Shown here: in pieces, positions 37,584 through 45,739 of the stretch
Position numbering within the stretch: position 1 is the first letter of the stretch
How the letters are laid out: each line of letters opens with the position of its first letter
Assembly: GCF_025127995.1 (NCBI RefSeq)
Contig: NZ_JAHLYP010000014.1
Span: forward strand, 1 to 64,000
Reading direction: 5' to 3'
Source: Synechococcus sp. CS-1332
GTDB lineage: Bacteria; Cyanobacteriota; Cyanobacteriia; PCC-6307; Cyanobiaceae
Length of the DNA stretch: 64,000 nucleotides
The notes under the pieces: model-generated
The model's input: only the letters and a program-made list of their open reading frames with translations
What the model was told of the DNA's origin: nothing
Databases searched by the model: none
Made by a program: the position numbers and the translations under genes

Positions 37584-39442
37584 ACGCCCCCACGCCCGCA
37601 CCGTCCCATTGGCTGCTTGACACGCTGCAGTCCCTGAGGAGCACCCTGGAGCGCATCGAGGTGGAGGAGGCCGCCTGCCTGGAGGCCATTCACCCCGACT
37701 ACCGGGCCAGTGCCCGCAACCTGCTGCATTTCATCGCCTTCCATCGCCATGCCCATCCGGACCTGCCGAAGGCGCTGCGCCAACGGGGACTCTGTGCTCT
37801 CACGGATTGTGACGCCCACCTGCTCTCCAACCTGGAGGCTGTGATCACCGCCCTCAAAGCGCTCGAGGGTCTGGGGCCATCGCCGGCATCTGGGCAGCAG
37901 GACCATCCCCGCGGCCCTTCTGGCCTTGGCGGCCCTTCTGGCCTTGGCGGCCCGGACGTCCTTCAGCAGCACTGCGACCGGTTATTCGGAGCCCTGGCCG
38001 CCGCGGGGGTCGCCGGAATCATGGTCACCCTGCCGGCGGAGGCGGCCGAGCGCCCCGCCCTGGTCGCCGATCTGCTGGAGGCGGGGATGACCATCGCCCG
38101 CATCAACTGCGCCCATGACGACCCCGTGGTCTGGGGCCGGATGGTGGAGGCCCTCAGCCAGGCCCGGCTGACCACGGGCCGCCCCTGCGCGATCGCCATG
38201 GACCTGGCGGGCCCGAAGCTGCGCACCGGCCAGCTGGCCCTCCAGCCCGCGGTGATCCGCGCCCGTCCCCCCCGGGACCGGATGGGGCGACCCACCCAAC
38301 CGGTGAGGATCCTGGCGGTGCAGCCTGGAGCCGCGCCCCGGCCGCAGGACTCGGAAGCCGTGCTGTTGCCGGCGCGTCTGTCGAAGGTGAAGCGGCTGAA
38401 GCAGGGGGATCGCCTGCAGGGGCGGGATGCCTCCGGCCGCCGCCGGACCCTCAGCGTGGTTCGACGCGGCCCCGATGGGGTTCTGCTGCTGCAGGCCGAC
38501 AAGACCTGCCACTTCACTTCCGGCCTGGTGTTCCGCCAGCGGCACGGCAAGGCCCGGCTGGTCGTGGGGCCGCTGGCGCCCGTGAGCGGCGAACGGCTGC
38601 TGCGCCCGGGCGACGCCATCCGCCTCACACCGGAGCCGGACCAGGGCGGCGGCACGCTCCCCTGCACCCTGCCGGAGGTGTTCGGCGATCTGCGCCTCGG
38701 TGAGCGGGTGCTCTTTGACGATGGCCGCATTGGCGGCGTGATCCGGGGGTTGTCAGACCGGGAGGTGCGACTCGCGATCACCGTGGCGCAGGCCAGGGGC
38801 AGCCGGCTCCGCTCCGACAAGGGGATCAATTTCCCCGACAGCGACCTGCGCACGCCGGCCCTCACCGCCAAGGACATCGAGGACCTGGCGTTCGTGACGC
38901 AGCACGCCGACATGATCAGCTATTCCTTCGTGCACAGGGATTCCGATATCCAGACCCTGCGCCAGTGCCTGGAGGACCGGGGCCGGGGCGAACTGGCGGT
39001 GGTGCTCAAGATCGAAACCCGCCAGGCCTTTCTCAACCTGCCCCGGCTGCTGCTCGCGGCCATGGGCCATGGCGCCCCGGTGGGCGTGATGATCGCCCGG
39101 GGCGATCTGGCGATCGAGTGCGGCTGGGAGGCCCTGGCGCCGATTCAGGAGGAGATCCTGCGGATCTGCGCCGCGGCGCATGTGCCCTGCATCTGGGCCA
39201 CCGAGGTGCTCGACACGCTGGCCCAGCACGGCCATCCCACCCGCGCCGAGATCACCGATGCGGCCATGGGGGGCCGGGCCGATGCGGTGATGCTCAACAA
39301 GGGACCCAACATCACGGCCACCGTGAAGGTGCTGGAGGCGATCGTGGCCCGCAGCGCCAGCGACCGGAGTGATCGCAGCAAGCCCCTGATCACCTGCCTG
39401 GAGTTCCGGAGCAACTGTGAACCTGACGACCCGATGCCTTGA
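37580..39442 (+). CDS. Atypical pyruvate kinase-like protein
   Basis: This is 620 residues. A helical N-terminal region of about 125 residues not found in standard pyruvate kinase comes first. The barrel then shows MTIARINCAHD, AMDLAGPKLRTG, DKGINFPDSD, ISYSFVHRDSD, VLKIETRQAF, MIARGDLAIE and PCIWATEVLDTLAQHGHPTRAE, all matching catalytic segments. Differences: the GETA motif is replaced by VMLNKGPNI; the K+-ligand positions read Ala and Leu instead of Ser and Thr; and the usual C-terminal allosteric domain is absent. It may be a monovalent-cation-independent kinase or a related phosphotransferase. Translation is coupled to the RCK protein upstream. Confidence 0.75.
   Translation: MNAPTPAPSHWLLDTLQSLRSTLERIEVEEAACLEAIHPDYRASARNLLHFIAFHRHAHPDLPKALRQRGLCALTDCDAHLLSNLEAVITALKALEGLGPSPASGQQDHPRGPSGLGGPSGLGGPDVLQQHCDRLFGALAAAGVAGIMVTLPAEAAERPALVADLLEAGMTIARINCAHDDPVVWGRMVEALSQARLTTGRPCAIAMDLAGPKLRTGQLALQPAVIRARPPRDRMGRPTQPVRILAVQPGAAPRPQDSEAVLLPARLSKVKRLKQGDRLQGRDASGRRRTLSVVRRGPDGVLLLQADKTCHFTSGLVFRQRHGKARLVVGPLAPVSGERLLRPGDAIRLTPEPDQGGGTLPCTLPEVFGDLRLGERVLFDDGRIGGVIRGLSDREVRLAITVAQARGSRLRSDKGINFPDSDLRTPALTAKDIEDLAFVTQHADMISYSFVHRDSDIQTLRQCLEDRGRGELAVVLKIETRQAFLNLPRLLLAAMGHGAPVGVMIARGDLAIECGWEALAPIQEEILRICAAAHVPCIWATEVLDTLAQHGHPTRAEITDAAMGGRADAVMLNKGPNITATVKVLEAIVARSASDRSDRSKPLITCLEFRSNCEPDDPMP
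37913..37948 (+). repeat. Tandem 18-bp repeat in pyruvate-kinase-like gene
   Basis: Two perfect adjacent copies of an 18-bp unit starting GGCCCTTCTGG encode a duplicated Gly-Pro-Ser-Gly-Leu-Gly step in the linker between the N-terminal helical region and the catalytic barrel. The length is a multiple of three, so the frame is kept. Confidence 0.9.
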
Positions 39443-39486
39443 TCACCGCACCAGGGTGATCGGCGGAACGGGATCGGCGGCACGGA

Positions 39487-39714
39487 TCAGCCGTTGGAGG
39501 TGTCGAAGAGGGAATCCCGGGTGAATTTGAGCCCTTTCCAGATCTTCTTGATTTTCGCGTAGGCCTCGTCCTGGCTCATCTTGCCGTTGGCCTGCAGGCC
39601 GACGATCAACCCCACCTGGTCGGCGAAGGACTCCAGATTCTGGTGAAACATCAGCCGCTCCGGGCTCCAGTCGCTGCCGCGGTAGCTGCCATGGGCCTCC
39701 ATGGGGGAGATCAC
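39487..39714 (-). CDS. Small conserved cyanobacterial protein (DUF7219-like)
   Basis: This is about 75 residues and soluble. The sequence ISPMEAHGSYRGSDWSPERL is followed by helices (QNLESFADQVGLIVGLQANG) and KIKKIWKGLKFTRDSL. The segment around EAHGSYRG and the length recall a small family I know only from cyanobacteria and photosynthetic lineages; its role is unknown. A GTG at 39714 with GAGAG upstream seems the better start; the ATG at 39702 is possible. The frame stays open far upstream, but that part is antisense to the CorA gene. Confidence 0.65.
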   Translation of the reverse strand: MISPMEAHGSYRGSDWSPERLMFHQNLESFADQVGLIVGLQANGKMSQDEAYAKIKKIWKGLKFTRDSLFDTSNG

Positions 39715-39897
39715 ATCGCTCTCATGCCGGCCGAGTTCGGGGTTGGATGGTCCCGTGGAGGGCTGGTTGGTCAACGCACGGTCGCTGGCAGTCGTTGAGC
39801 GTAGCCAGACTGTTTTAAGACCTTGTAAAGGCCTGGGGGCACCGCCTCGGCCCCACGCCTGGCGCCATTCCCACCGCCTGGCAGCTGCGGTTGAATC

Positions 39898-41019
39898 ATG
39901 GCAACAACCGGGATCCCCGTGGTGCGACTCACCCCTGGGGCGCTGAACTCCCAGCGCCTGGAGCAGCGTCCGGCGGGCTTTCCCACCCATCTTTACGTCC
40001 ATGGCGGACTCGGGCCCACCCGGGCCGATGCGGTGTTGTTCCTTGATTCCGGACCGGTGCGGACCCCCGCACCCGCCATCGAGCAGCTGGCCAGCCTGCG
40101 CCAGGCGGGCACCCCCCTGTGGCTGCGTCTCCAGGGGCTCGGAGATCGCCGCTACATCGAACAACTCCTGGATCGCCTGGAGGTGCCGGCAGTTCTGCTG
40201 GCGCCCCTGCTCGAGGTGCCCCAGCGGCCCCAGGTGAATGGCCTGGAGGATGTGCTGCTGGTGGTGCTGCACCGGCTCAGCTTCGCCAAGGACCCGGCCC
40301 ATCTGGTCAGCGAGCAGGTGGGCCTGGTGCTGTTGCCCGGCTTGCTGATCACCATGGAGGAAGGCTGCGGCGGTGATCCCTTCCCGGATCTCACCGACTG
40401 GCTGCTGTCCAAGTCGGGGTCCGTGGCCGACAGGGACCTGGACGACATCCTGCATTTCGTCATCGATGACCTTCTCGATGATCTGTTCCCGATGCTGGAG
40501 GCGATGTCCCAGAGGCTCGATGCGCTGGAGGAATCCTCCCTGCGCAATCCGCGTCCCTTGATCCTGCGCCGCTCCTACGAATTCAGGAGCAACCTGCGCA
40601 TCATTCGCACCTTGATCTGGCCCCTGCGCCACCAGATCGGTCTGCTGCTTCGCCAGCGGCAACGACTGCTGGGCACCGAGGCGCTGGAAGGCTTCAGGGA
40701 CATGGCCGAGCTCGTCGACCAGCTGTTCGAGGCCTGTGGATCGCTGCGGAATCAGTGCGATGCCATCACCCAGTCCTATGCGGCCAGCGTGGGCAACAGG
40801 ATGAACCAGGTGATGAAGACCCTCACCATCCTCACCAGCATCTTCGCGCCGCTCACGTTCATCGTTGGCGTCTACGGCATGAACTTCGAAAACATGCCCG
40901 AGCTGAAGTGGCATTACGGTTACGCTTTCGTCATGTTGTTGATGCTCCTGATCGCCATGCTCCAGGCCTGGTGGCTCTGGCGGCGGGGCTGGTTCCAGGA
41001 CTGGACTGGGCAGGGCTGA
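39898..41019 (+). CDS. corA: CorA-family Mg2+/divalent metal transporter
   Basis: This inner-membrane channel has 373 residues. The large cytoplasmic N-terminal domain is followed by a long helix (about 190-300) and two C-terminal membrane helices joined by the signature YGMNFENMPEL; the GMN motif forms the ion pore entrance in the family. The C-terminus RRGWFQDWTGQ is basic. CorA members carry Mg2+ or Co2+, and the related ZntB transports zinc, so the substrate is not fixed by sequence. It stands alone as a transcription unit between the small conserved gene and sphX. Confidence 0.9.
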   Translation: MATTGIPVVRLTPGALNSQRLEQRPAGFPTHLYVHGGLGPTRADAVLFLDSGPVRTPAPAIEQLASLRQAGTPLWLRLQGLGDRRYIEQLLDRLEVPAVLLAPLLEVPQRPQVNGLEDVLLVVLHRLSFAKDPAHLVSEQVGLVLLPGLLITMEEGCGGDPFPDLTDWLLSKSGSVADRDLDDILHFVIDDLLDDLFPMLEAMSQRLDALEESSLRNPRPLILRRSYEFRSNLRIIRTLIWPLRHQIGLLLRQRQRLLGTEALEGFRDMAELVDQLFEACGSLRNQCDAITQSYAASVGNRMNQVMKTLTILTSIFAPLTFIVGVYGMNFENMPELKWHYGYAFVMLLMLLIAMLQAWWLWRRGWFQDWTGQG

Positions 41020-41056
41020 GGTGGCACCTGGTGGAAAGCGCCCTCCCTGATACAGC

Positions 41057-41075
41057 CACAATCTTTCCTTAACCC
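41057..41075 (+). promoter_or_regulatory. Possible Pho box upstream of phosphate-binding protein
   Basis: CTTAACCC at 41068-41075 matches the cyanobacterial PhoB-binding unit (CTTAACCT) in 7 of 8 bases, and 11 bp upstream CACAATCT matches it in 5 of 8. Cyanobacterial Pho boxes are 8-bp direct repeats spaced by 3 bp. It lies about 60 bp before the ATG of a phosphate-binding protein. Confidence 0.5.
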
Positions 41076-41135
41076 AACCCCTCGGCTTGCTGGTGCAGGA
41101 TCGGCGCAGCGTCCGTCCTTCGCTGGTCTTGAACC

Positions 41136-42212
41136 ATGGTCCTGAAGCTGCCTGCGACAGTTCTGTCGAGGGGCGTGATGGCCTGCAGCGGCCTCGGCGT
41201 CCTGCTTGGGGGCTGGCTGGCGCCGTCCCTGGCTCCCCTGCCGGTCCAGGCCCAGACGGGGACGGCTCCGGTAGTGCGGATCGAAGGTTCCAGCACGGTG
41301 TTCCCGATCATGGAAGAGGCCGCCAAGGCCTTCATGAAGCGCCAGGGTGATCGGCCGGTCAGCATCGCCCTGAAGGAGACGGGCAGCTCGGCCGGGATGC
41401 GCAGCTTCTGCCGCGGCGAGATTCCGATCAGCAACTCCTCCCGACCGATCAGCTCCAAGGAACTCAAGGCGTGCGCTGCCAAGGGGGTCACCTTCATTGA
41501 ACTGCCGCTGGCCTTCGATGCCATTTCGGTGGTGGTCCATCCCAGCAACAGCTGGGCCAGCCGCATCAGCACGGCCGAGCTCTCCACCCTGTGGAACCGC
41601 AAGGCGCAGGGACGCATCAAGCGATGGAAGCAGGTGAATGCCTCCTGGCCGGATCGGCCGATCAATCTGTGCGGCCCGGGGGCCGATTCAGGAACGTTTG
41701 ATTACTTCAATAAGGCGATCAATGGGGATTCCCGAAATTCCCGCACCGATTACACCGCCAGTGAAGACGATAACGTTCTTGTACGTTGTGTTGAGAAAAA
41801 CCCTCTGGCGCTGGGCTATTTCGGCTTTTCCTACTATCGCGCCCAGGCCGGCAAGCTGAAGGCGCTCGCCATCACAGGTCCCAAGGGAACCTGGCCACCG
41901 ACCATCGACAACGTGCAGCAGGAGCGCTACGTGCCCCTGTCGCGCCCTTTGTTCGTCTACATCAACGACAAGGATCTCAGGGACCGGCCCGAGGTGCGTC
42001 GCTTCATCACCTTTACGGTCCAAGGCGGGTTGCGGTTCAGCGAGAAGGCTGGGGTGATCCCCCTGCCTCCGGACACCTATCGTGTGGTTGAGTCCAAGCT
42101 TTACCGCCACCTGATCGGCACCTCCTTCGGGGGCGATCTGCCCATCGGGCTCTCGATCAATGAAGCGATCCGGCGCAGCTTCGAGCAGATCCGTTCGAAA
42201 TCACCCCGCTGA
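41136..42212 (+). CDS. sphX: Phosphate ABC transporter substrate-binding protein (PstS/SphX)
   Basis: This periplasmic phosphate-binding protein has 358 residues with a signal peptide ending near APLPVQAQT. VRIEGSSTVFPIMEEAAKAF is the PstS N-terminal block, followed by LKETGSSAGMRSFCRGEIPISNSSR, the phosphate-binding loop, and CGPGADSGTFDYF. This SSTVFP form with the GEIPISNSSR step is that of SphX, the phosphate-regulated binding protein of cyanobacteria. No pstCAB is nearby. It is followed 18 bp later by the CHAD-domain gene and then the PtrA/PhoB/PhoR genes. Confidence 0.88.
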   Translation: MVLKLPATVLSRGVMACSGLGVLLGGWLAPSLAPLPVQAQTGTAPVVRIEGSSTVFPIMEEAAKAFMKRQGDRPVSIALKETGSSAGMRSFCRGEIPISNSSRPISSKELKACAAKGVTFIELPLAFDAISVVVHPSNSWASRISTAELSTLWNRKAQGRIKRWKQVNASWPDRPINLCGPGADSGTFDYFNKAINGDSRNSRTDYTASEDDNVLVRCVEKNPLALGYFGFSYYRAQAGKLKALAITGPKGTWPPTIDNVQQERYVPLSRPLFVYINDKDLRDRPEVRRFITFTVQGGLRFSEKAGVIPLPPDTYRVVESKLYRHLIGTSFGGDLPIGLSINEAIRRSFEQIRSKSPR

Positions 42213-42230
42213 GGCCTTCGGGCCCCTCCC

Positions 42231-43190
42231 ATGGCCAGCCCGCACGATGACCCCCCGTTCAGTAACGGAGCGTTCGCCGTCGATCTGATCGGTCGCTTCA
42301 CCCACAAGCTGGCATCGCTGCAGGGGCCCGTGCTGGCCGACAGCGACCCCGAACCCCTGCATCAGATGCGGGTGGCGTTGCGGCGGCTGCGCACCTGCCT
42401 GTACCAGTTCGCCCCCGCCCTGCAGTTGCCCAAGGCCGTCGCTGACCCCCGACTGGCCAAGACAGTGCGGCGGCTCGGCATGGCGCGGGACCTGGATGTA
42501 CTCAGGGAACGGCTCGAGAGGGATCTGATGCCGGAGTTGCCGGAGGCGGAGCAGAAGGCTCTCAAGCCTGTGTTGAAGCAGCTGCGGCGTGAGCGGGCCC
42601 TGGCCTACGAGCAGGTGGTGAGCACCCTGCAGAGCGGCGGGTACCTGAAGCTGCTGTCCCAGCTGCAGGCCTGGCTGCGCCATCCCGAGCTCACACCCCT
42701 GGGGGAGCTGCCGCTGCTGGGGTGGACCCTGGAGTGGCAGGCCCCGATGATCGCCGAGCTGTTCCAGCACCCAGGCTGGTTCGTCCTGGAGTGGGAGGGG
42801 GACATGGAACGCGTCCACGACCTGCGCAAGCGACTCAAGACCGCCCGCTACGGACTCGAGAATCTCGGGGCCGTCACCGGCTCCCGCAGCCGTCAGTGGG
42901 TGGCCGAACTGAGGGATCTCCAGGAGCTGTTGGGGGAACTCAACGATCTCCATGTCCTGGAGAAGGCGATCGATGATCAGTTGCCGTCCGGGTTGGCGAA
43001 GAGCGTGCCTGCGCTTGACGCCCTGTTGCGCCGCAAGGCCCAGGGCTGCTGGGACCAGTGGCGGCAGCGGGCTGATGGGCTGATCCTGCCCGAGCGGCGC
43101 CGCAGCCTGTGGATGGACCTCTGGCTCGAACGACGCTTCGACAGCCCCACCGAACCTGCCCTGTTGGCCCAACCCTTACCAAGCTCTTAA
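42231..43190 (+). CDS. CHAD-domain protein
   Basis: This 319-residue helical protein has the two-part CHAD fold. PLHQMRVALRRLRTCLYQF in the N-half and RVHDLRKRLKTARYGLENLG in the second half each bear the conserved His and basic residues that line the polyphosphate-binding surface. CHAD proteins bind inorganic polyphosphate, and many are found next to polyphosphate or phosphate genes. Here the gene lies 18 bp after sphX and just before a PhoB-type regulator set, which fits polyphosphate handling. No CYTH triphosphatase domain is fused. The last 25 bases contain repeats that may be the promoter of the next gene. Confidence 0.88.
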   Translation: MASPHDDPPFSNGAFAVDLIGRFTHKLASLQGPVLADSDPEPLHQMRVALRRLRTCLYQFAPALQLPKAVADPRLAKTVRRLGMARDLDVLRERLERDLMPELPEAEQKALKPVLKQLRRERALAYEQVVSTLQSGGYLKLLSQLQAWLRHPELTPLGELPLLGWTLEWQAPMIAELFQHPGWFVLEWEGDMERVHDLRKRLKTARYGLENLGAVTGSRSRQWVAELRDLQELLGELNDLHVLEKAIDDQLPSGLAKSVPALDALLRRKAQGCWDQWRQRADGLILPERRRSLWMDLWLERRFDSPTEPALLAQPLPSS

Positions 43191-43204
43191 CCAAAGCACT
43201 ACCA
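43175..43204 (+). promoter_or_regulatory. Pho-box-like tandem repeats upstream of PtrA-type regulator
   Basis: CTTACCAA (43175), CTTAACCA (43186) and the weaker CACTACCA (43197) recur every 11 bp, the spacing of cyanobacterial PhoB boxes. The second unit is the best match. The array overlaps the stop codon of the CHAD gene and lies 64-93 bp before the ATG of the Crp-type regulator, so PhoB control is likely. Confidence 0.65.
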
Positions 43205-43267
43205 GCTCTTTGCTCGATTGACGGGTGTTGCTGCATACAGTTCGCTGCATCCGACGCGCTTTTCCCG

Positions 43268-43900
43268 ATGGTATTCACGCCCTCCCGTGAATCCGGCAGC
43301 AAGGATGGATTCCGCGAACTTCTCGAAGCCAATTACCAGAAACGAAGTCTGGTCCATGTCAGCGCTGGCAGCAATGTGCCGTTGCTGAAGAACAACGTCT
43401 GGCTTGTGGTTCGGGGCATGGTGAAACTCAGTGCCATCACGATTAACGGCGACGACATGCTGCTGGGGCTGGCCGGACCCAACGAACCCTTCGGCGATCC
43501 CCTCAACGGCGTCGAGGCCTATGCCGCCACCACCCTGGTCGATACCGACCTGCTCTGCCTGAGCTGCAGCGAGATCCGCCAGGACGGCGCCCTGGCCGTG
43601 GCCATGCTCGAAGCCCTCGGCCTGCGCATCCAGCAGAGCCAGGCCCTGCTGGCCTTGATGGGTCTCAAGCGCGTCGATGAACGGGTGCGCGGGTTCCTTG
43701 AACTTCTGGCAAGCGAGTATGGCCAGCCCTGCGAATCAGGTCTGCGCCTCAACCTGCGCCTCACCCACCAGGAGGTGGCCAGCGCCCTGGCCACCACCCG
43801 CGTCACCGTCACCCGCGTGATCGGCGCCCTGCGTGATGAGGGCTGGTTGCAGCTGGACGGCCAGCGCCGCCTGGTGGTCAGCTATCTCCCACGCCGTTGA
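43268..43900 (+). CDS. ptrA: Crp/Fnr-family regulator, PtrA-like
   Basis: This 210-residue regulator has a cNMP-type sensor fold in the first 110 residues (VVRGMVKLSAITINGDDMLLGLAGPNEPFGDPL) and a helix-turn-helix at about 166-195 (LTHQEVASALATTRVTVTRV). The cAMP-binding Arg/Ser signature is absent. In marine Synechococcus a Crp-family protein, PtrA, is controlled by PhoB and governs the later phosphate-stress genes; this gene sits next to phoB-phoR and behind Pho-box-like repeats. I chose ATG 43268 because the in-frame codons upstream run through the repeats and the CHAD gene. Confidence 0.75.
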   Translation: MVFTPSRESGSKDGFRELLEANYQKRSLVHVSAGSNVPLLKNNVWLVVRGMVKLSAITINGDDMLLGLAGPNEPFGDPLNGVEAYAATTLVDTDLLCLSCSEIRQDGALAVAMLEALGLRIQQSQALLALMGLKRVDERVRGFLELLASEYGQPCESGLRLNLRLTHQEVASALATTRVTVTRVIGALRDEGWLQLDGQRRLVVSYLPRR

Positions 43901-43944
43901 GACAATTCTGGGATCTGCCCCCCGTAGACCCTGATAATGCCGGG

Positions 43945-44637
43945 ATGCATCCCCCCCTCCTGGTTGTCGAGGACGACGACACGATCCGCGAAACAATCCG
44001 TGACGTCCTCGTTCTGGAGGGGTTCTCCGTCACGGCCTGTGGCAATGGCCGTGAAGCCCTGCGCACCCTGCAGGAGTGCCCGCCGGGCGAGGAGTTCTCC
44101 CTGGTGGTGCTGGATCTGATGCTGCCGGGCCTGGGCGGGCTGGATCTCTGCCGCCAGCTGCGCTCCGCCGGCAACCAGACCCCGATCCTGGTGGTCAGTG
44201 CCCGCGACAGCGAGACCGACCGGGTCTTGGGGCTGGAGGTGGGTGCCGACGACTACCTGATCAAGCCCTTCGGCCTGCGCGAGCTGGTGGCCCGCTGCCG
44301 GGCCCTGCTGCGCCGCAGCCGCTCCGTGGAGGTCAGCGCCAAGGTGTTCCACCACGCCAACCTCAGCCTCTTCCCCGAGGAATGCCGGGTCACCCGCGAT
44401 GGCCTCGAGATCAATCTTTCGCCCAAGGAATACCGGCTGCTGGAGCTGTTCATGCAGAACCCCCGCCGCGTCTGGAGCCGCGACAAGTTGCTGGAGCGGG
44501 TCTGGGGCTACGACTACTTCGGTGACAGCAAGACCGTCGACGTCCACATCCGCTGGCTGCGCGAAAAGCTGGAGGCCAATCCCTCCGCCCCCGAGCATCT
44601 GATCACCTTCCGGGGCTTCGGCTACCGCTTCGGCTGA
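43945..44637 (+). CDS. phoB: Phosphate-regulon response regulator PhoB
   Basis: This OmpR-type response regulator has 230 residues from ATG 43945. The receiver has the acidic pocket EDDD at 9-12, the phosphoacceptor Asp57 in VVLDLMLPG, and the later Thr/Ser and Lys sites (VVSARDS and LIKPFGLREL). The C-terminal winged helix has SPKEYRLLELFMQNP and VDVHIRWLREKLE, the DNA-recognition helix. It is followed directly by phoR with no gap (stop then ATG). It is preceded by the PtrA-like gene with a 44-bp gap. Confidence 0.92.
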   Translation: MHPPLLVVEDDDTIRETIRDVLVLEGFSVTACGNGREALRTLQECPPGEEFSLVVLDLMLPGLGGLDLCRQLRSAGNQTPILVVSARDSETDRVLGLEVGADDYLIKPFGLRELVARCRALLRRSRSVEVSAKVFHHANLSLFPEECRVTRDGLEINLSPKEYRLLELFMQNPRRVWSRDKLLERVWGYDYFGDSKTVDVHIRWLREKLEANPSAPEHLITFRGFGYRFG

Positions 44638-45738
44638 ATGGGGTTGTGGCTGGCGGGGCTGGTCGGGCTTGCCCTCGGTTGGCTGCTGGCCCGCCGCCGC
44701 AGCCGGCCCGGGCAGAGCCTGACCGGACTTTCACCTCGTCAGCTGATGCGCTGGATCGCCGAGGCTCCCGATGGCTGGTTGATTCTCGATGGGGCCGATC
44801 GGATCCAGCTGATCAACCTGCGGGCCGAACGGCTGCTGGACGTTCCCGGGGCGGGGCTGCGCCGTCAGGAACCGCTCAAGCGAGTCTGCCCTTCTCCTCA
44901 GCTGCTCGAAGGGATCCGCAACGCCCGCCGTCGGGAGCGTCCCCAGCGCTTGGATTGGGAGCCCGGCAACCAGCAACTGGCCGTGTTCGTCCTGCCTGGC
45001 GAGGGCGGCTGGGTGGCGGTGCTGCTCCAGAACCGTCGTTCGCTCGAAGCGCAGCTGGAGCAGCAAGAGCGCTGGGTGAGCGATGTGGCCCACGAACTCA
45101 AGACGCCCCTCACGGCCCTGCTGCTGGTGGGCGACAGCCTGTCTGCCCACGTCAATGACGCCAATGCGGTGCTGGTGGAACGGCTGCAGCGGGAGTTGCT
45201 GCGGCTGCAGCGGCTCGTCGGCGATCTGATGGAACTCTCCCGGCTGGAGAACACCCTGCCCGAGGGGATGCGCCAGCGCAGCCGCGTCGATCTACCCCAA
45301 CTGGTGCAACAGGTCTGGCAGGGTCTGCGCCCCTTGGCCGAGCGCCGTTCGATCCGTCTGCAGCTGACGGCCGAGGCCCCCCTCACGGTGTTGGGCGATG
45401 GCTCGCGGTTGCACAGGGCCGTGCTCAACCTGCTCGACAATGCCCTGCGCTACAGCCCGGACGGGGGCACGGTGCAGGTGGAGATCGACGCGACGTCGGG
45501 GTGGTGCACGCTGACCATCCGCGACGAAGGCCCTGGCTTGAGCGTGGACGACCTGGAGCACATGTTTGAGCGTTTCTACCGCGGTGATCCCTCCAGGGTG
45601 CGCAGCGACCGGGGTGGCAGCGGTCTGGGGCTGGCCATCGTCCAGCAGATCGCCGTCACCCACGGCGGTCGCATCCAGGCCTCCAACCATCCCGACGGTG
45701 GGGCCGTGATGGAGCTTCTCTTGCCGTTGGTGGCCTGA
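44638..45738 (+). CDS. phoR: Phosphate-regulon sensor kinase PhoR
   Basis: This histidine kinase has 366 residues. One N-terminal membrane helix (3-20) anchors it. A PAS-like region lies at about 38-130 (APDGWLILDGADRIQLIN). The phosphorylated His152 is in SDVAHELKTPLTAL; then NLLDNALRYSPDGG, DEGPGLSVDDL and GGSGLGLAIVQQIA give the ATPase domain. No periplasmic sensing loop is visible, as in other PhoR/SphS proteins, which sense through the Pst system. It follows phoB without a gap. The product ends 1 bp before the truncated aminotransferase start. Confidence 0.92.
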   Translation: MGLWLAGLVGLALGWLLARRRSRPGQSLTGLSPRQLMRWIAEAPDGWLILDGADRIQLINLRAERLLDVPGAGLRRQEPLKRVCPSPQLLEGIRNARRRERPQRLDWEPGNQQLAVFVLPGEGGWVAVLLQNRRSLEAQLEQQERWVSDVAHELKTPLTALLLVGDSLSAHVNDANAVLVERLQRELLRLQRLVGDLMELSRLENTLPEGMRQRSRVDLPQLVQQVWQGLRPLAERRSIRLQLTAEAPLTVLGDGSRLHRAVLNLLDNALRYSPDGGTVQVEIDATSGWCTLTIRDEGPGLSVDDLEHMFERFYRGDPSRVRSDRGGSGLGLAIVQQIAVTHGGRIQASNHPDGGAVMELLLPLVA

Positions 45739-45739
45739 G

